Positions 33,811 through 46,001 of a DNA stretch of 64,000 bases are shown one piece after another; within the stretch, counting starts at the first letter, position 1; each line of letters starts with the position of its first letter. The position numbers and the translations under genes are program-made. Origin of the DNA: Artemisia argyi (taxonomy: Eukaryota > Streptophyta > Magnoliopsida > Asterales > Asteraceae); the NCBI GenBank assembly GCA_030686995.1, contig CM060707.1, positions 81,911,472-81,975,471 on the forward strand, written 5' to 3'. The notes beneath the pieces are model-generated. The model was not told the DNA's origin. It was given only the letters and a program-made list of their open reading frames with translations, and ran no database searches.

Positions 33811-36800
33811 TGGTGAGTGCTTATTCACTCACTATTTTATGGCCAAATACCGACCCAAAACGACTTATTTGAGCTAACAAATGCCAAGAAAACACATGTT
33901 TCTATGTTGTGAATATGCAGGTACGGATTAATCTCAAAATGACGAAAAATCACAAGAAAACCGGAAAAACGGGCACGAGAGTGGAAGAAGGTCAAAAAGT
34001 CAATGTCGGGATCTAAAAGTCAACTACAGTCCTTCATTTATTCAGATTTGGCAGAAATAGTCCTTGGATTACAATTTTGAAAAGTGACAAAAACAGCCCT
34101 TGCAGATTTGAATTTTACAACATTGGTCCTTATCATTTTGTTTATCTAAAGTGAAAACCTGGTCCATGATTAATCCAATCCACAAATAAACAATCCAAGC
34201 CCAACCTCAATACCCAAAAGCCCAATCCTAAAGCCTTACCCAAGTCCATACCTCGGTCAACATTTTAGGTCAAATAAAATAAAATAAATAAACAAACACA
34301 CCCCGTACCCTTTCCCCCCATATTTTTCCCCAATTTACCCACACACCCAGAATCCCTAAATCACATATGAACCCTAACTCACCAATAGCATCAATTGGTT
34401 CAAGCCACTTCACCTAGCCATCAATTACTAATAATTAGAGCTTCTAGAAGACCACACGTGACCTTGCACATGTCAAAAATGTAAGAGTATCTATCAAAGG
34501 TCACGTGACAGAGTGAGATTGGTGGATGCACGTCATACCAATCATTGGGAACCTCTTCTAGAAGCATCTGACACCACTCTGACATGGAGAGAGAGTACTA
34601 GCACACGCTTGGACAGATGGAGGAAGCTAATTAGTCAGGCCACATCATTGTTATTGATCTGAGGGCTCATATGGATTTGAAGAAACACAATTCTAATCTG
34701 AGGGCTGATATGAGATGAAAGAAGCACAGATAGTGGCTCGGATTGCCAACCTGGCATTGGCACTCACTCACTCACTCATCCCCTATAAATAGGTGTAGTT
34801 TTTAGCCTCATATGTGTAGAATTTAGTGTATTGTTATGCTGCTTAAATTTCTCTAGAATGTATTTAGATTAGATGATGTAATATTTTCATTAAGTTTTTA
34901 ATAAAATTCTGAGTTTACCTCTTACATTTTTCAGCTTATTGTTCAAGTACTACTGCTTATTTAGTTTTATCTCAGCTTACAACTAGCTTATTATCACTAA
35001 AGTTCAGCTTATTTTCTATTAAACATTTCAAATTGTTTTCAAAAATAGCTTAATCAAGTATTCTTTTCAATTCAGTCACAAATACTTCATGAATAGAAAA
35101 TAATAAAAAAATTAGAAAAATATAAAAAATAAAAAAATAGTTTCAAATCAGTGTTTCTGATCTCAATTTAGCTATATTAAGTGTATACATGTTATATTCA
35201 AGCCTTGAAAGCTTGTGGTTCAATTCAGTACTGTTCCATTCCAATTGAGGTGTTCATATGGTTGCTGAGGTGTTGATAGCTGATACAGAAAGAGATGACA
35301 TCAGCCTATCTTAGAGATAGGCCTCTGTGAACTCCCTCTGTTCTAGCTGAGGGAGAGGATGTGGTAACTTCTGTATTCATTTCTCATTTGTAGCATAGGA
35401 CTAGCTTAAAAGTTGTAGTAGTTTACTATTTCATCTCTAATAGTAGCTTATCTGAATATTTTGAGTTTGATTGATCATAGATTAGAATAGTATTGTTAGT
35501 AGATTTGATTGTTAGAGTTGTTGTAGTATAGCTTGTTTGAATTCTGATTTGATATTATCTTTGATATTGACAATTATGTAGCCTGAGATTGAAAGTCTGA
35601 GTAGTGTAAGTGATAGTTGATCATCTGTCACATTGCTTGTTACTAGAAGTTGAGGTAGTAATAGATCTTATATCTGTTTTACTATCATTTTGTAGATCTA
35701 AGGTTGTTTTTGAATTGGAATTGAGAACTGTTACATTGATAACTATTGTTGAACAGTTTGAAGATCTGTGCAATACTTTATCTCTGATCTGTGTAGCTTA
35801 TTGTATAATCTGTCACAGTGTGGATCTGTGCTGTTGATTTACTGTCAGGTTTGGTTGAGATTGGTGGATGTGATTGCTTCACTTAGTTGTTTGATAGCTA
35901 AGTAGATTTGTGAGCTCATTTTGTTTGAATTTTAGCAATTCTGTCACAACAGGAGTGTTTGGTTCAGCATATTGCTGAGTGAAATAGTGGTTGAAAAATT
36001 GAATTAACTGCACACTTAGGTTTAGTTAGTATAAACTTAGAAATATTTAGCCTAAAATCAGTAACTAATTCATTAAAAGTCAAATTAGCTTAATAATTCT
36101 TTTAAACTATCAGATATTATAGAATTTAGATAGCATAATCATCATCGTAGTTGCATAAGTAGTTTAGATAGTTAATTTTAGATCAATATTAGCTTAACTC
36201 AATTTCAGAAGTCATTTAGATCATAGCTTATCTCAAATTAGTCAAACTTAGGTAGTAATATAAAAAAATCAAATAGAATTAGAATGCAGAATTAGTCATT
36301 ACTTTGAGATCACTTGTAAGGTTCAATTCTTATTGGAAATACTTGTGGTTTACTGAATTTCAAAGTTTGTCAGTTAGTAAATCAATTTTAAAAAGAAAAG
36401 TTGGATTTGAAGCTTATTAGCTTATTGGATAATTGATTGGAAGTTGACTGTTTGGAATTAGTTAACTGCTTGTGAATTTGGGCTGCTTATCTGAGTTTGT
36501 AACTGAGTCTGTGATTTGAATCTTGCTCTGGACCATATTTGAGTAGTATCAGTGTAATATATCATTACTTAACTACTGGTTCAGCTTGTGCTTGATCTGC
36601 TTGCTGTTTGAGCTTATTTTTAGCTTATTACATTTCAATTTGAGTAACTGTGGTATTCTGAGTTTGATTTGATCATGTCTTGCATTCATTGAGTGAATTG
36701 CATATATTTCAGTTTTTATTTGTAGTTCCAAAAAGTTTTTATCACAAGTGCTTATAAATAAGCACTTGTGATAAGCAGTTTTACTAGAAAAAGCACTAAA

Positions 36801-37506
36801 TAAGCTGATTTTCTTTCCAAATTTTTTATCTGAGTTCTTTTTCATATTTTAGATTTTCTGGAATTTTTCCAGATTTTTCTAAGGCTTTTTACTATTTTTC
36901 TTAATTTCTTTTGATTTTATTCAATTTTTAAATCATTTTTAAATAGCAAAAATCCATAAAAAATCAGAAAAAGTTGTGAAAAATACAAAAATATTTTTAG
37001 AAACTCTTTCATAATATTTTAGAATTTTTAGAATTTAATTTTCATTTTTCCAAGTTAATTTTCTATTTTTCCTTATTTTTAATTCATTTTTAATTCCAAA
37101 AATTGAAAATTAATTCTAGAAAATAAATAAAAAGTTAAAAAAATATTTTTCTTTTTCTTAAAATTCTTTTTATTAGTTTAAGATTTTTAGAAAATATTTT
37201 CAAGTTGGTAGGATCATTTTTCGTTATACGTTACAATTTAAATTTTGCAGTTGCGTTTTCGTTTTTACGTTTTTCATTTCGGTGCATAGTTAGCTTGTAC
37301 TTTCTGCATATTTCATACTTGTTTGTGAATACGTGAACTATTTGATTGCTATTTTTCACTTTCTCACTTTTCAATTCACGATTTCACGAATCGATATCCT
37401 CGATTCCATTCGCCTTCGTTGGGAAAACGACTCGGGTGATCCGTATTTTACGCGGATCACTTCGATACTATACTATATTATATATAATTGGTTTTCAGAC
37501 GAATCA
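33811..37506 (+). mobile_element. solo LTR (distant B-like type), TSD GTGAA
   Basis: GTGAA at 33806-33810 and 37507-37511 bounds a 3696-nt sequence that starts TGGTGAGTGCTT and ends ACGAATCA. Removing it restores the alignment of A-plus with A-minus (AATAAAATGGTGAA joined to AATACTTTATTTTGTC, compare 50035-49998 on the minus strand). A TATA box CTATAAATAG is at 34783-34792. The body is full of AGCTTATT-type words as in LTR B. No coding frame. Confidence 0.85.
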
Positions 37507-37511
37507 GTGAA

Positions 37512-39817
37512 AATACTTTATTTTGTCGTTTGGCTTAGTCTTAACTTCATCTAAAGGTATTTCGCAAAAGATAAGTGTAAGGGGAAACCCCAAATATGTT
37601 TTTAAGAAACAAAATTGATCATGATTCTCCACAATAATAAATGAACATGTATATTCGTATTTGTTAGAGTCAAATGCTTGTATCGAGTCATAATGATGTT
37701 TTGCAGGATTTTCCAGGAAGTAGGACATAAGTTTTCCAGAAATTTTCCGGAAACTTAACGTAAAGATTTCTGCAGGTTACTTCTGACGGCGTCAGGAAAT
37801 AATTCCTGACGGTGTCATGTGTAAAATTCTGGAAATTTTGCTAGTTTTGTTTTTCTAACGGAGTCTTAAAATTTTTGTTAATTCTTTAGTTTTATAAACT
37901 TCAGGAAATCTGCAAACATTCATTCCACAAGCATTATATCTTACATTGCTTTCTAGGATTTATTAGTATATATAGATTGCCGCCGATTTTACGTGAGGTT
38001 GCCTTGTTTGTTTTCTTAGGTTTAACAGGTTATGTATGACAAGAAGATGATTTATATTCTGGAAGAGAAGCTTTGATTGCTCATTTTCTTGGAGGAAGAT
38101 CTAACCTTGTTGACACACTATCCACACCGAACGAATCAGGGGAGTATTTGTTTCCATTCTTTTACCTATTTCACTTTTACATTCTTTAATTGAACATTGG
38201 GGACAATGTGCATCCTAAGTGTAAGGGGAGGGTAAATGATGATACCTTATAGGATACACTTTCACTTGAGTTTGTTTGTTTGATGGTAGGTGTGTAATAA
38301 AACTATGAGAAATACTTGTTAGTGTAATTTTAGCGCCAAATTTAAAATTTTTTACAACATGTAGGAGTGAAACTTTAGCCTTAGCAAGCGTCTCATGGAT
38401 AGGAGATTGTATGACTAGCACAAAACCGTACCATTCAGAAAAATTTTCCACCCAAATATGTGAGGTTGGCCTTTAGATTTGATAGGAAAAGCATTCACCT
38501 TTAGTGCTTATGAGTGTACCGGTAGCATTTAGATTCTAGAACTTGCGTTAGTGATGCATCCCGAGACCGCTAGTGAGACTACATTCGTGTAGTAGGATTT
38601 ACTACATGATAAGAGGCATTAGGATCACCATTGTGTTTAAACCCGTATCATAATTACTTGACCATTTAAGTCATATTACTTGGCTAGTAAAGTCAATTAA
38701 TTTTTCCCACACTCTTAGCGTTGTACTCATTTTTAGTACACGAAACCCCTAGTACACCCCTCTGAGCCTATCCTTTCGTTTCTAACTTTAAGCATCTTAC
38801 TTAAAGGAAGAATTTGTTACACCCCACTTAAATGTACAACCAAATTGCCTTAGCCTTCCGTGTATGCACTCATCTTAAGTGCATTATTGTTACATGTTTA
38901 AACCCTTAGTTAATTATCTAATTGATTACATGGTTGCTAAGTCGAGTCATGTCCTTGTACATATTGTTTTGGGACGATTGGGACTCATGGGTAAAGTACT
39001 TATGTTATGGAGTAATGGGGAAGAACATCATATTATTACACCCATATGTGCGTTAATCTTAAAAGTACTCCAACTGTTTTGATTATCTTAATTCGAGTTA
39101 TTAGATTAGTTTATTGTAAAGTATGTAAAAATTCAAGTGTAAGAGGAATGTTCATTCCCTATGATGTATTATTTTGGATGGTAGGGTAAGAGTGTATGCA
39201 AAAAAAAAAAAAAAAAAAAAAATCAAGAAAAAGAAAAAAAATAGAAATAGAGAAAAGAGAAAAAAACATACGGACTACCATCCCGTTTCATTTTATGTTT
39301 GTTTTATGTTTTTGTTATTTTTCATTTATTAGCTTAAGTCGACTCTAGTCTTGGCTTAGCAACGCCATATTATACATGTAATTAACCAAGATTGTTAACT
39401 CGCCACCAGTAAAGATTGCCTATATCAAACAAAACCGTGTATTCTATATCCCTACACCTAACGTTATAACCCTTTAAAAGACCTCTTTGATAGTTTATCC
39501 TAGGTGCTTACGCCATGTGGTGGAGGTTTGATCCTTTCCCAAGCCTATGGTAATCTATTTTGTTATGACAGGTAGTGAGAGATGTTTTCCATTTTCATAT
39601 TGTAATATATACTTTATTACACCCGAGAGATGTGAGTATCTAAACACTATTTGTGAGGTGCTAGTGTATGACCTCCGTGCTTGTCTTTGGTCTTTAGTGG
39701 AACGATTATTTGTTATAATTACTTTTATAATAGTGTTAAATGACCCCTAACTTGTATTTTGATTAGAATAAAAGCGCATTTGCTTGAAGACAAGCAAATC
39801 TCAAGTGTAAGGGTATA
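37512..39817 (+). other. A-plus 3' non-coding region
   Basis: It aligns in inverted orientation with 46002-49990 of A-minus once the solo LTR there is removed. It carries two more TGACGGCGTCA-type palindromes (about 37784-37820), the GGGGACAATGTGCATCC motif (38200 region), and repeated AAGTGTAAGGGG words (about 37575, 38217, 39139 as AAGTGTAAGAGG, and 39803). The last of these abuts the LTR as PPT. An A run lies at about 39199-39222. There is no coding frame of note. Confidence 0.7.
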
Positions 39818-42800
39818 TGATGAGGCGAGAAATGATCCGTTTTTAGGGGGTCATTTAAGCCTGGAATTGAATTTATTTGATCAAATATTGCCCTAAATCG
39901 TTCATTTTGTGATTTTAGGTACTTTTGGAGTGAATTCTGGAAAAGGAAGCATTTTGGACGTTTTTGGAGCATAAAAGTTAAGAAAACGGCAAAGTCTTAA
40001 TTTTCCTTGCTGGGAACAGTACCTGACGGTGTCACCAAGTTCTTAATGACGGCGTCAAGAGGAAAACAAGAGGTGAAGAGGATAGAGTCCATGACGGTCT
40101 AGAATAGTTTTACACTAGGGCATAACGGCGTCACCATAGGCCGTCATGAACCCATTACTCATGACGGCCCAGAGGAAAACTACTCTTGACGGCGTCAGAT
40201 CTGGATCTAGGCAATCCGATTTTATTATGGGCGGCGGGTTGACGGCGTCAGAATTTTCTTCTTGATGCCATCACCTTGGAAAATATATATATATACTTTT
40301 GTAATTTTCATTCATTAGGGGAGGACAATTTTAGGGACGACTTGGAGAAACCCTAGCACGATTTTATCAGTATTTTCAAGGGTTTTAATCCCTTGAAACC
40401 TTTCATGTTCAATTAAGATAAGTATCCTTTCAATTCATTCAATATGTGTCACACCCCCAAAATCGGGTCCAGCGGAAGCATACATGTAGCTGGGGTGTAA
40501 CTCAATTGGTACCACAACACAAGTACAAAAGTAGTTTTCAGTTAAGCATTTAGAATAAAATAGTTTAATCAAAATGTTGAATTTACATTGTTAAAAGTAG
40601 TGCGGAAGTAGGCCCTTAAAATAGTTTAAAATGGTCCCCAAATGAATAATCTGAGTCTTCTATGACCATACATGCTAAAGTGTCAACACGAGGTTGGTGA
40701 GTTCATAGAGTCTTGTGAAAAAGAATGTAATGCATATGAATGAAGATTTCCCTGCAAAGGCATCGTAAATCCACTCAGTTACAACTCCCGCCAAAAGAGA
40801 CTTGTAACCTATGTGTTCACAACCCACTGCCAAATATGATTTGGTTTGTGTAAACAAAAGTAATATGTGGCCCAAGATTCAAGGATATGTGTAGCAATGT
40901 CGCTATATAAAGGTAAAAGTGATAATGTAGCCATGGCGATGTCGCCATATAAATGAATCTGACCATAAGCAAAACGCATAATTAGTTTATCGGACAAAGT
41001 CTCATAGCACCAGTTTAGGAAAGAATATTGATTGCACTAAGTTCAAGGCACCGAAAAGGTTTTCTAGCTATATGTAGGAGGTTACGCTCCCAAGTAATGT
41101 AGGTAATCACATACCTATGAAATGTAGGTAATCACATACCTAAGAAATGTAGGTAATCACATACCTAAGAAACGTAGGTAATCAAACATACCTAAGAAAT
41201 GTAGCTAACGGTTCTTAACTTAGGCAATCATATGTAATCTGTAATAGTTTAAATTATGCACTCATGTCCATGAGTAAATAGCAAGTAGGTAACAAGTGAA
41301 TAGTATTGTACTCGGATAATCAAACAAGTATTTAGATAAAGCTAAAAATATTTGAGTAATCAACCATGTATAGCAAGTAATGCGTTTAAGTAAAACGAGC
41401 ATGTATTCTCCCCCAAAGAGTTTACAAAACAATTAAAAGAGCAGGGCTATGACTCACCTGGTGCGATAGCTATGATGGCAAAAGTGGATACACGAAATGA
41501 GGTTCGATCTCTAACCGCAACCTAATATGAATGATATGGTCTAATGTAAGAAATGAAATGATGCTACACATGCAAATACGTATGTTATCGATAGCACTCG
41601 TGAATTTGAAAATAATGTTTATCGTCGAAAAATACGTTTTTGACGTCTCGTTAGGTTGATAAAAACTTTCCATGTAAATAGGTTGAAATGGTACTCCACG
41701 ATCCTCGTTTGGTGTTCTATCGGCAAATATAAGGTTTTCGTCGCAAAATATAACAATTTTATTACTTGAAAATATGCCTAAATGGCTTCGCAAAACTAGT
41801 CGCAAAATATTGTACGTTAAGTGTTAGTGATGAAACTCGGCATTTTTGAAAACCTTGTAACATTATCTAGGTGTTGTCTCATTTAACTTTTGATCGTACG
41901 TGCCTCGATGGTTAAGAAATATCGCTTCCAATGTCGTTACTTGAAAATATAATATTCAACACTTAGAAAGTTCTATTATAGTAAAAGCTGTCAAAATAAT
42001 AACTTTGAAAGGATTTTCGGGTAAAAAGATGAGGCTGTAGTTTATTCGTTATAAGTCTATTCGACGAACGGCCAATTGATTTGAAAAGCTTGCTGGAAGA
42101 TCTTGATTTCATAAAACTATGGCTCGGACTCAAACCTTACCAATCATGGAGAAAGACAGCCGAAAAAGTGGTGCGTCTCAAAAACTGTTTAGTGGCCAAA
42201 AATAATAATAATAGTGCTGAAGGAAGTTTGTAAAAATCGTCTAAGTTCAAACGCTTGCATCTTTGTCGTTATAAGCCCGTTTCCTACGTTCTTTATATCC
42301 TCGGAATCGTGGGAACATGTACTATCACATTTTTAGTAGTTCGGCTTGTCTAGGTTACGTTAAATGTCTCATTTTGTCCAACAAAAGTTACCCAACAGCA
42401 ACTATATTTTCTGAAAATACTTTTCGTCGTTAAACTTCGGAAAATCATATCTCCTTCGTTATTAACTCGTTTTTATCCCCGTTTTCGGCCATAGTTTCGT
42501 CTCAGAATGTATTTTCTAAATCTTTGGTCCAAAGTTACACCCTAGACCCTGAGTTTCCCACGTTTTACAAAATGGACAGTAGGTATTTTTATTGTCCAAA
42601 ACTTGGTTTCCTAGTCACTAACTTGTACAAAAACTTTCCAACCAACTTCAATACAACCCTTAATCTACCATACACCTTCTTAGGGTGTCATGGAGTCCTA
42701 AAATTCACAAAATATGGTGGGATTTTAAGGGAATGATCATAGGTTATATATATTCTCATAAAAAACCATAAAACTTGTAAAGTGGTATATATAACATAAA

Positions 42801-44653
42801 TACTTGTATGCTTTGCTAATATAACTTGAAAATACATCATGTAACTAGTGAAATGAAAGTATTAGATAATGAAAAATATTACTTGAAGCTTACTTGAATT
42901 ATAAAGGATTTGGAGACGATTTGATTAATAACCTTGAGGTTTTTATTTCTAAACCTTAACAAGGATTATATAGAAGACTAGATTATAACTTGTTCTTAAA
43001 AATGATCTTCTTCTCTTGTTCATGACCTTGGCTGAACCATGAAGAGCAAATGGGAGTGTTTGTAGATTTTATTTTGTGAAATATGATATTATGTGTAAGT
43101 CTTGATGTGTATTTGCAAATATCTTTGAGGTAATGGTATTTTGGTAATTTTACTAGTCAAATGAAAGTAAAATATGTACACCTATACATATATATGTCGA
43201 CCATGGGGTATATATGTGAAGATATTTGTAGCTTGCATGAATACTTGAAGTATTAGTAGGTATTTAGTGTATATAATGTGTTATGTTATAAGTTTTGGGT
43301 ACCGGGTTAACTAAAAATAAATCGTGACGAGTTGAAATAAAATATGACGAAGTTGTAAAAATTATGAAATTACATTTCTGATGAGAATCGGGTGTTAAAA
43401 TAATTATCGAGTTGAAATATTGCAAATCGATGGAGTTATAAGCTCCGACCGTAAAATGTAGCAATTGATTTGAAAACACCGAGTAAACTAATAATATAAT
43501 TGTTATATTATTATAATGAGTGTGAAAATATGTTAGGACCATAGTTGGGATTGTCGGATCAATTATTCATAGAAATAGTTTATAGGATAACGTTTATTAG
43601 GTAGATAACCGTACGTATACAGAAATGATGCAACTCACGCATGAATGACAAATTTTCTCTGGGGGTGAATAGTGTTTTATGAATAATAAAATTTTTGAAC
43701 GCTTCGCAGAATCACAAACTGACTCCGAAAACGATGAATAGTAAAATGATGAATAGTGTTATGTGAATAGTAACCGATGAATAGTAAATGTGAAAGTTCG
43801 GGAAAATGACCAGAATTTACGAGTTGTGACAATATGTCTATGTATTTTTTGAATATATCTTACGCTTGTCTTGATTTTAACATGCTAGGCTAGATCTCTT
43901 GTGTGTTTGCTTAGATGTAATGAAACCTAGATGTTGATTATAGGTTGATTGCTTGTTTATAGTTGTTACGGATGAATGATTTCGATGTTAGGCTTAAGAA
44001 AACTGGCAGACTTCCATAGTGTAACTTGCTTGAACGTCTTAAGAAGCATGAACCAATGCGTACTAGGTTTTTATTGTTGTATTTAATGCATGAGCGAATT
44101 CTAGTGATCCCATGTTAGGAGCTTCTTGCAGGCTCGACATAGGAGTGAAGTAGGAGCTTATAGAGTTGGGGAAGTAAGTACGCCACCCCACGATTGGTAT
44201 TAAGGAATATCACCCATCATCCACGCAACTGTAACAAACTATCAACCTGTAAAAGATATCTAGGGAGTAATGAAATCTAAGTAAACATAATTTTTCCATT
44301 TATTGTTCATACCACTAGTTTAATTAGCTTTATTTACATTTATGTTATTTTATTTTGATTGCCTCTTTAGTTATTGGGTTAGTTGACTAGCAACTAATTC
44401 CGCCCACTCTTCCAAAACCCGAGATTTTTACTTGCTTTTCATAAAATATAAAAATACAAAAAGAATCATCCTTCACCTTTAGACCTAGTTAGATTAATTT
44501 CAATCCTAACGACACTATTCCTGAGTTGAACGATCAATCCCCCGGTACTTGTCACTATACAATACTACAACGATCAGGTATACTGCCTGGTGGGGGTTGT
44601 AAGCTTCTCGAGATCCCTCGAGAGGGAAAGCCTGGTGCAATTCCCACACATCA
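39818..44653 (+). repeat. A-plus 3' LTR, split by a D-type solo LTR
   Basis: Segments 39818-40446 and 43837-44653. It begins TGATGAGGCGAG and ends CACACATCA. The array of TGACGGCGTCA palindromes is at about 40022-40255 and the TATA box at about 40283-40296. It is followed by the TGTAG target duplication and the remainder of the A-minus 3' LTR. Confidence 0.85.
40447..43831 (-). mobile_element. solo LTR of the D family, TSD ATATG
   Basis: ATATG at 40442-40446 and 43832-43836 flanks 3385 nt that begins TGTCACACCCCC and ends AGTTGTGACA on the plus strand, as in element D. It is clearly diverged from D along its length. It carries its own tandem array of a unit like GTAGGTAATCACATACCTAA (41093-41205, four to five copies). 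It interrupts the LTR of A-plus after the TATA box. Confidence 0.9.
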
Positions 44654-44658
44654 TGTAG

Positions 44659-46001
44659 TATGTGGTACGTCCGAGGGATTGATCATTCTATAGGGAAATA
44701 ATGTCGTTAGGATTGAAATGTAGGTCAACTAGGTCTAAAGGTGAGGGATGATTCTTTTTGTATTTTTTTTATATTCATTGAAAGCAATTAAAATCTCGGT
44801 ATTGAAAGAGTGGGCAGAACTAGTTGCTAGTCAACTAACCCAAAAACTAATAATTAAACTAAAAACAATAAACTAAAAATAACAAGAAAAGTAAATGTGG
44901 TGAACTTCTTATAATGAGACGAATGTGTTTACTTAGATTTCCTTACTCCCTAGTTATTTGGTGTTGGTAAGTTGAGTGTCACAGTGCAATTGTTTAGCTG
45001 AAGGTTTGTATTCCTTAATACCAGTCGTGGGGGTATGCACAGCCTTCCCCAGCTCTATGAATATCTATTTCTTCTTATGATGACACGTTTAGTACCATAT
45101 CATAGAATCATTAACATCTACTCACGCATTAAATACAACCAATAAAATCGTAGTGCATATCCGATTACGTTTCTTAAGACGTTCAAGCTTGTTACCGTAT
45201 AGGAGATTAGCCAGTTTTCTTAAGCCTATCGCGAATCAATCAACTAAAAAATAAACAACTCACCAACAATTAATAACTAGGTTTCATTAGATCTAAGCAA
45301 ACACAAATAAACCTAAGCTAGCATGTTAAAAAGAAGAAAAGATAAACAAGAAATCAAACAACACATAGACATGATGAATGATTAAAAGAATACTTATCTT
45401 CAATGAAACATGAGAGAAAAGAGGGTTTGGAAACCCTTGGATTCTCTAGAAATTCGTCTCTAGGGTTTTGTACAAAGTTACTCTACCAAAGTTGCACACT
45501 AATGAATGAAGAATCCAAAACTATAAATAGATTTACAAGGCTGACGGCGTCAGGTTCTAAATCATGATGCCGTCAGAATGCCGGTTATAGGGTTTCGTAT
45601 CGCCCAAGAGACCTTCTGACGTCGTCACTTGTAAATACTTCTGGGCCGTCTTATGTAGTTGCAAAGCCAGACAACCTCACTTCTTTTGTACCTGACGGTG
45701 TCAGGTGTTAACTTCCAAAATCTTTATGGGGCATCTCGTAATAAAATTCCACCATTCTTGTCACAAGGTGATAGCGTCAGCCTCCAAAGCGTCGCCGTCA
45801 GGTGTAAAAACCTGACTTTTCTTGACTTTCTTGTTTTCTTCATTCTTGAGCATAAAAACCTCCAAAATGCTTCATATTCCAGAAACCACATCCCAAGTGC
45901 CTAAAATGAGAAAAGAAATGATTTGAGGTAATATTTGATCATAAAATCACGACTTAGAGCTTAAATGACCCCCTAAAAATGCATCAAATAAATCCTTATC
46001 A
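44659..46001 (-). repeat. A-minus 3' LTR, main part
   Basis: On the minus strand it starts TGATAAGGATTTATTTG at 46001 and runs to the A-plus insertion point. Together with 11385-11285 it completes the LTR. It has TGACGGCGTCA-type palindromes at 45542, 45617 (TGACGTCGTCA) and 45692 (TGACGGTGTCA), and a TATA box CTATTTATAG at 45530-45521. Confidence 0.85.

Larger units (their letters stand above)
11386..44653 (+). mobile_element. LTR retrotransposon A-plus (Athila-like), carrying B-plus and two solo LTRs
   Basis: It is flanked by TGTAG at 11381-11385 and 44654-44658. It is inserted in the 3' LTR of A-minus, in the opposite direction. The 3' LTR (39818-44653, 1446 nt once the D-type solo LTR and its extra TSD are removed) matches the A-minus LTRs. 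The 5' LTR (11386-12775) is cut short at a junction with the LTR of B-plus, and everything from there to the middle of gag is gone. What remains of the body is a gag C-terminus, a protease-like region (31959-33642) and a 3' non-coding part (33643-39817). No RT or integrase is present. The first two bases are TC instead of the TG seen in the 3' LTR. Confidence 0.85.

Noticed and set aside
41093..41205. CRISPR-like repeat array
   Set aside because: Units of about 26 nt follow one another without unique spacers; it is an ordinary tandem repeat in a plant LTR.
11285..44658. Inverted duplication of LTR A caused by a chromosomal inversion
   Set aside because: The TGTAG duplication on both sides and the exact completion of the split A-minus LTR show a simple insertion of A-plus in opposite orientation.
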